From the NCBI RefSeq assembly GCF_016920785.2, contig NW_024609835.1, positions 82,804,243-82,868,242 of the forward strand: DNA of 64,000 nucleotides, written 5' to 3'. Within the stretch, counting starts at the first letter, position 1; the number at the start of each line of letters is the position of its first letter. Below the pieces are notes generated by a model. That model saw only the letters and a list, made by a program, of their open reading frames with translations. It ran no database searches and was not told where the DNA came from. The DNA is from Ixodes scapularis (taxonomy: Eukaryota > Arthropoda > Arachnida > Ixodida > Ixodidae). The translations under genes and the position numbers were made by a program. Shown one piece after another: positions 23,906-33,097 of this stretch.

Positions 23906-25069
23906 GGTTTCATGTATACATGAGGTTCCATCTCTTCTTCATGCAAAATGAAAAAAAGAACAGCGCGTCTTATCTTAATAACACCCCACCGGCAAAGCAA
24001 AAACTTGACCACGTGCAAATCTATACACAAAATGTGGGCAGACACGACAGCATCCCCGAGATAGTGTTGAGTTTGTCTCATCCCCCTCTTCAACTTCGAA
24101 CCTTTCGGCTCGAAATTGAAGAAATAGGGCAAAGCGTGCAACTTCTCTTATATTGATCCGTTAGCGTTAGTACCGACATGACAGGGAAACGCTGACGGGT
24201 GTCTGTGGAAAAAACAGTGGAAAGAGACGCGAGCCACGTAGAGAGGAGGAGAGTAGTAAAGGTCAAAGGCGAGAGGGATTCGACGTCACGGGGTGGGAGC
24301 CAATGCGCGCGCAGATGCTGGGGTGGGTCTAAAGTTGAAGTTGTTAGGAGCGCGTAGGCCTTGGTTTGTGACACAAAATGGAGAGTGAACCAATATTTTG
24401 CCGAGCTTGCTTGGTCGGGGTCGGTGGATTCGTGGCCGTTGTAGCTTTTCTCGGGTGTTTGTGGATCCAGCGTTCTTGTTCATCGTGGTCTGTTTCAAGT
24501 ACTTTTTACTTTTTTTTCTTGCTGCTTTAAGTCGCGATGCGCGAGAAGAACACGAAGAAAAATAAACGTCCGTTGGTCATCGCGACCAAGTAACTGAGCG
24601 ACGCTGTCGGCCCTACTGCGCGGTAGGGTCTTTTTCTTGCTTCGTTTACCACACAATAGATGGCGCTTGGCTCTCAGCATTACCAAATTAGGCAATTTTG
24701 TCACATCTCTAATTATGCTACAAAATGTGGATCTGAATAATAATTAACAAAACTTTCAGAAAATATTCGCCGGCTATTTATTATTTATGATCACGGTGCT
24801 GGTGAGGTAGGCTCTCACCCAATAGGCGACGTGGATTCGGCTGACGTGCTGCGGTTCCGCGGATGCATCAGAGCAAAAAGGCAGAGAGATTTCGAAGGAA
24901 AAAAGGCACAAAAGCGTTCAGTGTTCTCTTAAATGTTCTACAGTGAAGCATTTTTTTGGAGCCCTATTTTTGTGTTTTTGTGTTTCTTTTCACACCTTTT
25001 ATGATGATCGGTGCATGAAATTCGATTTCAGAATCGTTTCATGGTGTCTTCAACAATTGGCGACAAAGA
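23906..25069. other. Intergenic sequence
   Basis: Only short frames on both strands. No recognised gene or RNA. Confidence 0.35.
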
Positions 25070-25211
25070 TGGGGGCTATTGGGACACTGAACGTAGGCAT
25101 CCAAAGGAAGGAATGGCTGATTCCCTGTTATGTACCGGCGGCGCCGGTAAAACGGGGGGTCACAAATTCCTTCCTTTGGATGCCAACGTCCAGTGCCCAA
25201 ATAGCCCCCAA
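25070..25211. mobile_element. 142-bp MITE with ~44-bp TIRs
   Basis: GGGGGCTATTGGGACACTG at 25070 and the rest of the arm (ending GGCATCCAAAGGAAGGAAT) are repeated inverted at about 25165-25211 with few mismatches. The arms occupy most of the element. The target duplication was not resolved. Confidence 0.7.
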
Positions 25212-26135
25212 CAACTCCGGATTCTGAACAAAACGGCGGGTTTCGCAGTATTTGTTAAATCGAATATACGCGCTATCTTCTGTAAAGGGCCACCTGTAGC
25301 TCTGTCAGAGTGAACTCAGATTTAAGATAAAAGAATGATCAGTACAAAGGTAGGAAATATGCGTGAACCGGAAGTGTGCCGGGGTTGCGAATAGATGTTG
25401 CCACCTGAGTTTGTTGCCAACCAAAAAAGGGCTAATGTACGTTGTCGTATTTGCCACTGACAGGTACTTTGTAAAGAGTCGGGAAGAGAGTGTTCTTTGA
25501 AACCGGGTCGTTTCCGCAAAACTACAAATCGGAAGCTGAGCAGCGTAAGTTTCACTTTGACCTATTTTATAATATTTCCTGAATCGATCAGTGCTTTTTG
25601 TAGACTTATATGTATGGCATCGGAATCTGTAGCTTCAAACGCGTGCTTGAAAAATTCGCCCTTGTTCCAAAGGGACAATCATTGTTGGGTAGTGGCTTCG
25701 GTAATTTGTGAATGATAAAAACATATTTCTGATATGCAGGATTAGGATTTACTAACGCATAAATGGACAACCCAATGCAGAAACCATGTACATACATATA
25801 AATTTCTGTTGTTAAATAAGTAATAAAAATATCAACCTAATTTTATTATCAACAGTATAAATTATCTCAATTATAGTGATATATTACACATGAAAAAGAC
25901 TAACAGAAAAAGAAAGATAGAAAGAACGAGAGACCCAAACTCCGAATACCAAAATATTTTTCAAGACAGACAATTATAAATTCACTTCGTTTATTAATCA
26001 CACTTATTCTCCATTCCAATATTCCAATATTCAAAAAGGTAATCAGGAATGTGTCAAGGTAAAATGTAGAGGAACACATATGTGGCTCTCAAGTACTATA
26101 AGACAAGTGGATATATGAGTTCTGCGGCCTCTGCA

Positions 26136-26443
26136 CTCTAAAAAAAGTATGTGCGTTTACTTTCACGCACACAACTCGTAGAGCCAATCGCCGCAACTTA
26201 CGGAGGCAGTTTAGTGAATGACGATGCCGAAACATATATTTAGACTAAAAAACGCAGTCTGAGTTTTGACACCAAGTAATGCAAGCATGACGTTTTGGAT
26301 TGCTTAATGTCACAACTCAGGCTGCGTTTTTTGGTCTAAACATATGTTTCCGCATCGTCATTCCCTGAGCTGCCTACGCAGGTTGCGGTGATTGGCTCTC
26401 CGAGTGTTGTGCGGGAATGTAGACGCACACATTTTTAGAGTGT
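26136..26443. mobile_element. MITE with long TIRs (CACTCTAAAAA ends)
   Basis: The left arm from 26136 (CACTCTAAAAAAAG…) and right arm to 26443 (…TTTTTAGAGTG) are inverted over about 130 bp. This includes GAGCCAATCGCCGCAAC versus its inverse and ACATATTTAGACTAAAAAACGC versus its inverse. It lies immediately beside the 3' end of the LINE fragment. A second copy at about 56120-56330 lacks the outer part of the left arm. Confidence 0.7.
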
Positions 26444-27084
26444 GCACATAAACCTATATATAAGCAACACAAAGTTTCAAAACCATGATATCACAGGCGC
26501 TTGATTAACTGTCCTGTTGTTGCCGGTGCGTTTCTAGAGATCTGTTGTCTCACATTCCGATCGAAGATTAATGTAGGGATATTTAAGGAAACAGTCCTTA
26601 CGACATTCTCTCAAACATGGAGATCCCATAGCTAATTTTTTGCTATGTTAACTATTCTGGTTCGGTTTTGTCTTATAGGATTAATAATAATAATATTTTT
26701 TGTTCAGAAACAACTTTTCAGTCTTTACAGCGGTGCATGTAATATTGCAAGAACGGCCGAAAATTGCGGAACAGAACACAGCACAAATCGTCTTGCTATA
26801 TTTAGTCGATAGACATCCATTCGCGAATAAGGAAGGTAAAAATCTCTAAGGCACATGAAAATATGTAAATGCTGTTTCTTATTGAATGTCAACTGAATCC
26901 GCGGCAAAAAGGTTAAAGGGTACATGCAATAGGAATAAAACGTTGATAAATTGCGACTGACCCTTAACAAAATATGGAAGTCCATGGATCTTGATAGGTC
27001 CATCGAATTAACATCGCCGTTGACAATTTTGTGAATAAATATAAAATCTCTAAACTGCCTCCTCACGGCAAGCATATGTAGCAC
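26444..27084 (-). pseudogene. LINE reverse-transcriptase C-terminus and 3' UTR
   Basis: The minus-strand frame 27084-26725 reads RRQFRDFIFIHKIVNGDVNS, then MDFHILLRVSRN… and ends in a stop. This is the conserved C-terminal tail pattern of jockey/CR1-like ORF2 (R-R-x-x-x-D-x-x-F-x-x-K-I-x-x-G). About 280 bp of 3' UTR follow (26724-26444). The 5' part of the element is missing. The same 3' UTR plus the first ~110 bp of coding sequence recurs at 56330-56712. Confidence 0.6.
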
Positions 27085-27224
27085 GAATTGTCTAAGTAAC
27101 GTTTAATATTGATAAAAACACCCTCTTCCAATATAGCGGTCGTATACTGTTCTTATCCTTCGTTTCTGTACGTTTTCGATTGCAGTTGCCTGGTGGCATA
27201 GAAAAAAAAAGTGGAAGCCGTTTA

Positions 27225-27735
27225 CAACTCCCTGTAACGTCGAATTGGAGCGCAGCTCTTGAGGAGGAGGAGGGAAGGGTACTGAGGGGAGGGTAGACCC
27301 CTCCTCCTCCTCCTCCCCTCATTCTTTAATATGCTCCGGGGAGTCACCTGACCTCGGGGGGAGGGGGTCACGTGATCTCGGGGGGGGGGGGTCACGTGAC
27401 TTCGGTGGAGGGGGGTGTCACGTGACTTCGGGGGGAGGGGGGGTGACGTGACCTCAGGGAGGGGGTCACGTGACCTTGGGGTCACCTTGGGGGTCACGTG
27501 GGGGTCACCTTATAGGGTCGCGTGACCTTGGGGTCAGCTTGGGGGGTCACGTGTGGTTGGGGGGTCGCGTGACCTTGGGAGGGGTCACGTGACCTGGGGG
27601 TCACGTGAACCTTGGGGCGACCTTGGTTACGCCGACGGCGACGCCAACGCCGACGGCGACGCCAACGCCGACGGCGACGCCGACGCCGCTCAAGCCGGAA
27701 ACGGGCGCCTAGGAGCTGCGCTCTAAAAAATTCCA
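27225..27735. repeat. Element with TIRs enclosing a GTCACGTGAC minisatellite
   Basis: The left end carries GGAGCGCAGCTCTTGAGGAGG and the right end GGAGCTGCGCTCTAAAAAATT, inverted to each other around GAGCGCAGCTC. The interior (about 27345-27615) is a run of roughly a dozen 19-28-bp units centred on GGGGGTCACGTGACCTTGG. A GACGGCGACGCC/GACGCCAACGCC repeat (27628-27690) follows. CACGTG is an E-box palindrome. A sister element is at 58798-59235. The open frame 27497-27222 (minus) is only repeat translated as Pro/Thr/Ser-rich text. Confidence 0.6.
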
Positions 27736-28339
27736 GGTGACCCAGCCAAATTCTAACCGTGATCTAATCAGGGACTTAAACAAAAACAACGCGCAAAGGC
27801 GTGACGAAAATTTGCGATAGACTCTTGGTTTGAAGAATGTTCTGATCAAAGTTGAGCTAGCTTAACTAAATCTTGTAATAATGTACGAATTGTACGATTT
27901 CGTGTAGATTAGCTAAATATATCCGACTAAATGTGAAGCCCTTCGCTTCAGATAATCGGTCCCTTCGGGATTGATCATGTGAGACCCAGAAGGTATCACC
28001 GGAGAGTAGTAAATTCTTGCAGGCTGGTTACATTATGCCATGCAAAACATAACGGCACTAAAGTAAAATTTAAACAAAACAAATTCATTATTGTGCTCAT
28101 ACATTACAATGAAAAGAAAATGCTGCTCAGCTTCATTTACGTCGCCCTGTCGGCGGCTCGACGGTCTGCTGAAAGAGGACTGTCTCTTCCAGGAAACCTA
28201 AGTAGCGCAGATGAAAGGGGTGGTCAGGTCTTGCCTCAATGGACGGCGTTCGTTTTCACTCCAGTGGCGAGGCATTTATAAAAACGCAAGGGTATCTCGG
28301 TCTCTCCATGGCGATGTTCAAACTTCTGAATAGATTTAT
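27736..28339. other. No recognisable gene
   Basis: Intergenic sequence. AATAAA on the minus strand (28331-28336) belongs to the neighbouring minus-strand frame. Confidence 0.35.
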
Positions 28340-28771
28340 TCATAGTTGTGGCCCTCGGTCCGAGTCTCCCGGCTTCTGGACTTTTTCGTTTGACGGCTGC
28401 TTCTCTGGTCCAGGTTCCATGCTTTGGTTAGTGTACGGGGATGACTCAGTTGACTGGAAGAAAGCAGTGCCTTTGTCGTCGCCAGCCGCCGATGGGTCAG
28501 CAGCAGCAGCAGCAGCAGCAGTCACGGCGCTGCACAAAACACCCGATGAACTATAGCTCCAATTAGATGCTAAAAGTAGGAATGCCGCCACCGCTGAGGC
28601 CAGGAGAAGCAAGTACGACGCTGACGAGAGCCATTGATCATGTTGATCTGCATTGTTTCGGTGTGATTCGGAAGCTCTTCCCTCATCAAAATTAGGCACA
28701 GATGGCATTCGATTTTCAGCGTCTCCTGTATGTCTAATAATCTCACGAAACTGCAGTGATTTTGTGTTCAT
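28340..28771 (-). CDS. Candidate single-pass membrane protein (143 aa)
   Basis: An uninterrupted frame starts at ATG 28771, with a TAA just upstream, and ends at 28340 with AATAAA within about 10 nt of the stop. The layout is a polar N-terminal region of about 48 residues, a hydrophobic segment SYLLLLASAVAAFLLLASNW (about residues 52-71) and a short Ser-rich stretch. An Ala8 tract encoded by a GCT run (CAG repeat at 28499-28522 on the plus strand) and a polar Pro/Ser/Glu-rich tail follow. The polar-TM-extracellular order resembles type II ectopeptidase N-termini such as M13 neprilysins, but no diagnostic residue is present. It could be an isolated first exon or a short membrane protein. Confidence 0.4.
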   Translation of the reverse strand: MNTKSLQFREIIRHTGDAENRMPSVPNFDEGRASESHRNNADQHDQWLSSASYLLLLASAVAAFLLLASNWSYSSSGVLCSAVTAAAAAAADPSAAGDDKGTAFFQSTESSPYTNQSMEPGPEKQPSNEKVQKPGDSDRGPQL

Positions 28772-30065
28772 TAGTGATCATTCCCGCGGGCTCACGTTCT
28801 GCGTTCACAAGCTATTGGCGACGTGCGCGACCGAAAGCGTCGCTGTGGTCGGCCTTCTACGATTGGCCCAAAAGCTGACTATGAGGTCGGAAAGGGTGTA
28901 CCATCGACGGAAATAAGAGGAATGAGAGAACTTTATTTTCGACGGTGTTGGCAGTGTTTCTTTGAGAGCGCAATGATTTCAGGCTTCCACCATGCTATTT
29001 ACAAACACCATCGAACTCGTCGTTCGCAAGGTAATGACGTTACAAGGGGGAACCATGGGAGGGCGCCACCGAAACATCTCGCCGCTAATAGCCCAGGTTG
29101 TTGTTCTGCTGCGTCCTTGGTGTGCTGTAATCGCTCAGGTCTCTGTCAGGCCGGCTTGATGTTGTAGGTGTTTCCTCTTTTCTTTTTACTTTTTGTCCCA
29201 GGAATGTTATCGCGTATTCAAAAATAATATTAAAAAAAAAATAAGTTTAGATTCTTGGGAGAGAGCTGATTTTATGCAGTGCGGGATGACACAGCACGAA
29301 TTTTTTCTTGATTCATATCGGCAATAATGCAGTACCCGGCACCGATTTTTTGACTGCCAAACTCTCCGCCGCATAGCCTATTTTATTCTGTCTTCTTTCT
29401 TTTCGATATTTAAATATAGAGAGCACTCGCAAATTAGATTAATTGAAAGAAGAACCTTAGTCATCTGCCAGTCGTATATGGGAAGGGCACACCAGTCTAA
29501 AGTAGTAGTGATGGTATTTATTGCACTTCGTATAGTTCCCAGCTGCATTAACACAGTTTACAGCGAGATGGGGGAGCCCATTGTTGCCGTACAAAATAAC
29601 TAATTGTAAATTCAAAGCATAAAAAAAATGTAGTGTATGCTCGTCAAAATATTTTGCACTGGTCAAAAATTAGCCTCCTGAGTTAAGGTCCTTATACCGA
29701 ACTCTTTTCGCTCAGTCTTCACCCAGCCCAAGCGCGCCACTGATCTTGCCACCACCATGTCCTCTCACACGATGAGGTCAGTCTGATTGTCACCGTCACT
29801 ATGGCAGTGAAGCGTCTGCTGAATGGACGCAAATGTGAACGCGGTGTTTGAAGCCAGCAACAGATGACGCCGTTTTCTAATACCATCTGCGCGACGCTAT
29901 CCAAACGCTGACGCGCCGCAATGTTGGTATGATGACAGTAGACGACGACGACGACGACGATGACGATGGAGTGGTTTTGATGTCGCTCTTCTGTGAAGCG
30001 GGACATACTGCTTTCGATTTTTCGCGGTTTGGTATAGCTCTTGCGGAACCCTCGGTGGTTCCGAC
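28772..30065. other. Intergenic; GAC microsatellite at 29941-29972
   Basis: No recognised gene. A (GAC)n/(GAT) microsatellite at 29941-29972 produces poly-Asp or poly-Val frames on opposite strands, which are not genes. Confidence 0.4.
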
Positions 30066-30265
30066 GAGGCTTAGCCTACAGCCGGAGGTACAGTGGCCCA
30101 CGTTTTCAATAATAGCAAGCGAGTGTCCACCGACGGGCCGGCCAGCCCCGTGCCGCGGAGGGGTACGGCGATACGGGAGAGATGAGGCGCGTGCGCACAA
30201 AGCCCTTTTCGGTACGAGCGTCGCCTGCTAGGCTACTCCGCTGACCGCACACCATAGAATTATTA

Positions 30266-30427
30266 AGGAGTTTTCGTAGATCGTTTGCGCAGCACCTCAA
30301 CGCTCTCCGCAACCCGCTATGTTACCCGGAATTCTACAGCCAAGGCCATTGGCGCGCAGGCGCACTAGCGGCCTCTTCGTTGCGGAGGGCTTAGCGGAGA
30401 GGGAAACGCGGTCTACGGAAACTCCCT
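30266..30427. mobile_element. 162-bp MITE with ATTA duplication
   Basis: The left end AAGGAGTTTTCGTAGATCG and right end (inverse) AGGGAGTTTCCGTAGACCG form about 20-bp TIRs with four mismatches. They are flanked by ATTA on both sides (30262-30265 and 30428-30431). It is non-coding and GC-rich inside. Confidence 0.6.
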
Positions 30428-30463
30428 ATTACAATAAACGCTAGAAGCTAAGCTTGCGCTAGT

Positions 30464-30582
30464 TGTTTTATGTAATTCCTCTTATTTACATCAGCATAAC
30501 TGGTCCCTGCTTCGATCGAGTCCAGACCCTGTCTCGTGCGAGTCCAGCTCCCAGTCTCGTGCCCCGTGCAAGCGGGAGCACA
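30464..30582 (-). repeat. Gypsy 3' LTR (119 bp shared with the 5' LTR)
   Basis: On the plus strand it starts TGTTTTATGTAATTCC and ends AGCGGGAGCACA (TG…CA ends), identical to 35268-35386 except G at 30472 versus A at 35276. The polypurine tract lies 59 bp further inside than expected for a 119-bp LTR (see findings). Confidence 0.9.
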
Positions 30583-30641
30583 TCATCTTCACACGCACCT
30601 GGTTCGCTCTGGCCACACCCATGGCCAGTCGCTACCACACA

Positions 30642-30655
30642 TCCCCCTCCCCTTG
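30642..30655 (-). other. Polypurine tract
   Basis: The plus strand TCCCCCTCCCCTT is the complement of AAGGGGAGGGGGA, placed just after the integrase stop and followed on the minus strand by TGTGTGGTAGCG. It is the expected primer for plus-strand synthesis. Confidence 0.75.
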
Positions 30656-30662
30656 GGAATGA

Positions 30663-31967
30663 TCAGTCATCTAAGTACCAAGAAGGACGTCTAATGCAGC
30701 GTCCCGTCCTTGTGTGAGGATGTGATGCGTCCTCGCACCCCTCCTGTGGTACTTCTTGCCCATCACTATCGGCAGGAGCCGCAAAATTTGTGAAGGTCTG
30801 AGTAGTCTTATTGGTGTATGGTACGAGATGTGTACGATTTCTTCGCACGACGCTTTGGCCGATGTCAACGAGATATGAGCGTGGCTCTGATGTTGGGCAC
30901 TGCACCGTTCCCTTCCTTTGGAGATCGACAACCCATACGTCTGTTCCATCGACTATGTCGGGCAGATGGCGGACACCATGGTGTTTGTCGTAAGCCGACC
31001 GTTGCTTGAGCCGGTAGCTTGTTTCAAACTTCGCGAGCTGCTCTAGGTTTGGAGCTGTTGGCCTCAGCAGTCTGTTCGGGATGGGAAGCTTTGACCGCAG
31101 TCGGCGTCCCATAAGTAGCTCGGCTGGGCTGTACCCGTTTTTCAGGGGTGTTGTTCGATAAGACAGCAGGGTCTCATACGGGTCTCTTGTCTTATTCATG
31201 GAGCTCTTTATTATTTTCACTGCAGCTTCCGCAAGTCCATTGCTTTGTGGATAGTGAGGGCTCGAGGTTATATGTTGGAAGCCGTATTCTCTATCAAAAG
31301 TGGCGAATTCTGAGGTTGACACTCGTGAAAATTGTGGGCCATTGTCCGAGACGACAACTTCTGGAATACCGTGTCGTGCAAAGATACTCTTGCAATGGTT
31401 CACTACGACTTGTGCGGTCGTATTCTCCAGGCGGGCGATCTCTGGGTATCTTGAGAAATAGTCGGTCACGATCAACCACCACTGCCCCTTCTGGTAGAAT
31501 AAATCCATTGCGATCCGTTGCCAAGGTCTCTCGGGGAGTTCGGTGGGTTTAAGCGGCATCTTTCTATTTGTTGATCCTTCGATGCAAAGACGACAGCTCT
31601 TAACTTTTTCTTCAATTTCTTTCATCATTCCTGGCCACCACAACGTCTCTTTAGCTCGCGCCTGGGTCTTCTCGATGTTAAAGTGTCCCTCGTGAAGAAG
31701 ACGCAAAATTTCCGATCTGCAAGATGTTGGCACAACGATCCTTGCTGTGAACATAAGCAAGTCGTCTTCAAAGGTGAACTGATGGCGAAATGGGTAGAAA
31801 GGCTTAACTTCGTTGTTTAGGTCACGCCGGCAGGGCCATGTATGCTTGCAATGGTATCTTATTTGCTGACAAACCGGATCCTTTTCCTGGCTGTTGATGA
31901 GCCACTGGAGAAGGGTTGATAACTGGGCTAGTTGGTAGTTAGACATATTAACGGCATTAGCGCACAC
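30663..31967 (-). CDS. Gypsy integrase
   Basis: This is the C-terminal part of pol, inserting element cDNA into chromosomes. The N-terminal zinc-binding H-H-C-C motif is visible (HEGHFNIEKTQ … SCRLC). The core has the catalytic triad: Asp in AMDLFYQKGQWW, Asp in VVSDNGPQF and Glu in GLAEAAVKIIK, about 35 residues after the second Asp. Downstream come the conserved SYRTTPL and SPAELLMGRRLRSKLPIP segments and a C-terminal domain with VWVVDLQRKG. The first codons (about residues 1-8) derive from the hairpin insertion, so the true frame begins near SNYQLAQLSTLLQWL. All catalytic residues remain, but the frame is separated from the rest of pol by the hairpin and the stops upstream. Confidence 0.9.
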   Translation of the reverse strand: MCANAVNMSNYQLAQLSTLLQWLINSQEKDPVCQQIRYHCKHTWPCRRDLNNEVKPFYPFRHQFTFEDDLLMFTARIVVPTSCRSEILRLLHEGHFNIEKTQARAKETLWWPGMMKEIEEKVKSCRLCIEGSTNRKMPLKPTELPERPWQRIAMDLFYQKGQWWLIVTDYFSRYPEIARLENTTAQVVVNHCKSIFARHGIPEVVVSDNGPQFSRVSTSEFATFDREYGFQHITSSPHYPQSNGLAEAAVKIIKSSMNKTRDPYETLLSYRTTPLKNGYSPAELLMGRRLRSKLPIPNRLLRPTAPNLEQLAKFETSYRLKQRSAYDKHHGVRHLPDIVDGTDVWVVDLQRKGTVQCPTSEPRSYLVDIGQSVVRRNRTHLVPYTNKTTQTFTNFAAPADSDGQEVPQEGCEDASHPHTRTGRCIRRPSWYLDD

Positions 31968-32544
31968 GTATGAGGAAGAGAGAAGGGACAGAAAAGAGCG
32001 CTACTCACAACTGTATTTACAGAGATGAAGAAAAGAAAGAACATCGTCCAGCTCCCCATAAAGATGAAAAAGGAAGAAGAGGAAGCAGAAATATAAAACA
32101 GGAATATAAAACACAAAGTCGGGTGTTCCCTCGCGCGCACAGGCTTAATGCACTGGTTCTTTGATTAAACCCTAAAACCTTTTTTTTGGCTGTGCCTTCG
32201 TTGTCGTGGTGATGTGTTCGTCTCCCCCCTGACACGGGTGACCAGGCGCGAGCGAAGACTGAGGCAAACACACCCAGCACCACGACAACGAAGGCACAGC
32301 CAAAAAAAGGTTTTAGGGTTTAATCAAAGAACCAGTGCATTAAGCCTGTGCGCGCGAGGGAACACCCGACTTTGTGTTTTATATTCCTGTTTTATATTTC
32401 TGCTTCCTCTTCTTCCTTTTTCATCTTTATGGTGAGCTGGACGATGTTCTTTCTTTTCTTCATCTCTGTAAATACAGTTGTGAGTAGCGCTCTTTTCTGT
32501 CCCTTCTCTCTTCCTCATACGTGTGCGCTAATGCCGTTAATATG
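31944..32544. repeat. Giant hairpin: 268/267-bp inverted arms, 66-nt loop
   Basis: The left arm 31944-32211 and right arm 32278-32544 are reverse complements with about one substitution (CAGCTCCCC versus CAGCTCACC) and one length change in a T/A run (8 versus 7). The loop is 32212-32277. It begins CATATTAACGGCATTAGCG on both arms. It interrupts Gypsy between RNase H and integrase. The retrotransposon word CTCCAGTGGCTCAT occurs at the upstream junction and again about 36 bp past the other junction. No simple target duplication was found. Confidence 0.95.
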
Positions 32545-32983
32545 AGCCACTGGAGGCTGGAACTGACAGCCGGAACGGTTGACCTTACAAATTGTACGAA
32601 TGCTTCAACCTCTTCTTTCAGTTCAGACGACTCTTTTAGGGGGAGAGGTGCTTTCCTGGAACGTATGTTATCTCGTACGTGTATCTCATCATACGCATGC
32701 GCATTCGCTGAAGTCGTGGAGTGAGATCGTTTAAAGACTTGGAAGAAAATAGACTCACGAGAGGCTAGTGGTCAGTCTCTAATTTGAATGTTTTCCCGAC
32801 GACGTAGTCGCTGAACTTTTCGCACGCCCACACTGACGCGAGGCCCTCTTTCTCTATTTGCGCGTAGCGTTTTTCTGTATCTGTCAGCAGTCTCGAGGCA
32901 TAGGCGATTACTTGGAACCTCCCGTCGTCTTGTCGTTGACGGAGAATGGCACCAAGTCCATACGATGAGGCATCTGCGGTCAC
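32545..32983 (-). pseudogene. Gypsy RNase H segment, broken
   Basis: The frame 32983-32765 contains the RNase H start (TADASSYGLGAILRQRQDD with the first acidic residue, then YASRLLTDTEKRYAQIEKE with the conserved Glu) and ends LETDH followed by TAG. The same frame continues PLVSLFSSKSLNDLTPRLQR … TYVPGKHLSP, then shifts by one, with LKESSELKEEVEAFVQFV in the next frame up to the hairpin at 32544. The stop and the shift inactivate it. Confidence 0.85.
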
Positions 32984-33097
32984 TACCGTTTCTTTGTTGG
33001 CATCGTAGATGCCCAGTACTGGTTCAGATGATAAGACAGCTTTCCATCTGTCAAATGCGTTTTGCTGGACTGGTCCCCAGACGAACTCTTGCTTCTT

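Noticed and set aside
27222..27497. Pro/Thr-rich protein in the 27-kb repeat
   Set aside because: It is simply the GTCACGTGAC repeat read in one frame.
29719..30006. Frame with poly-Val (minus) or poly-Asp (plus) at 29.9 kb
   Set aside because: Caused by the GAC microsatellite at 29941-29972.
31944..32544. Hairpin as a standard TIR transposon
   Set aside because: No target duplication at its ends, the arms fill nearly the whole insert, and no transposase or known end motif is present. Left as an unexplained foldback.
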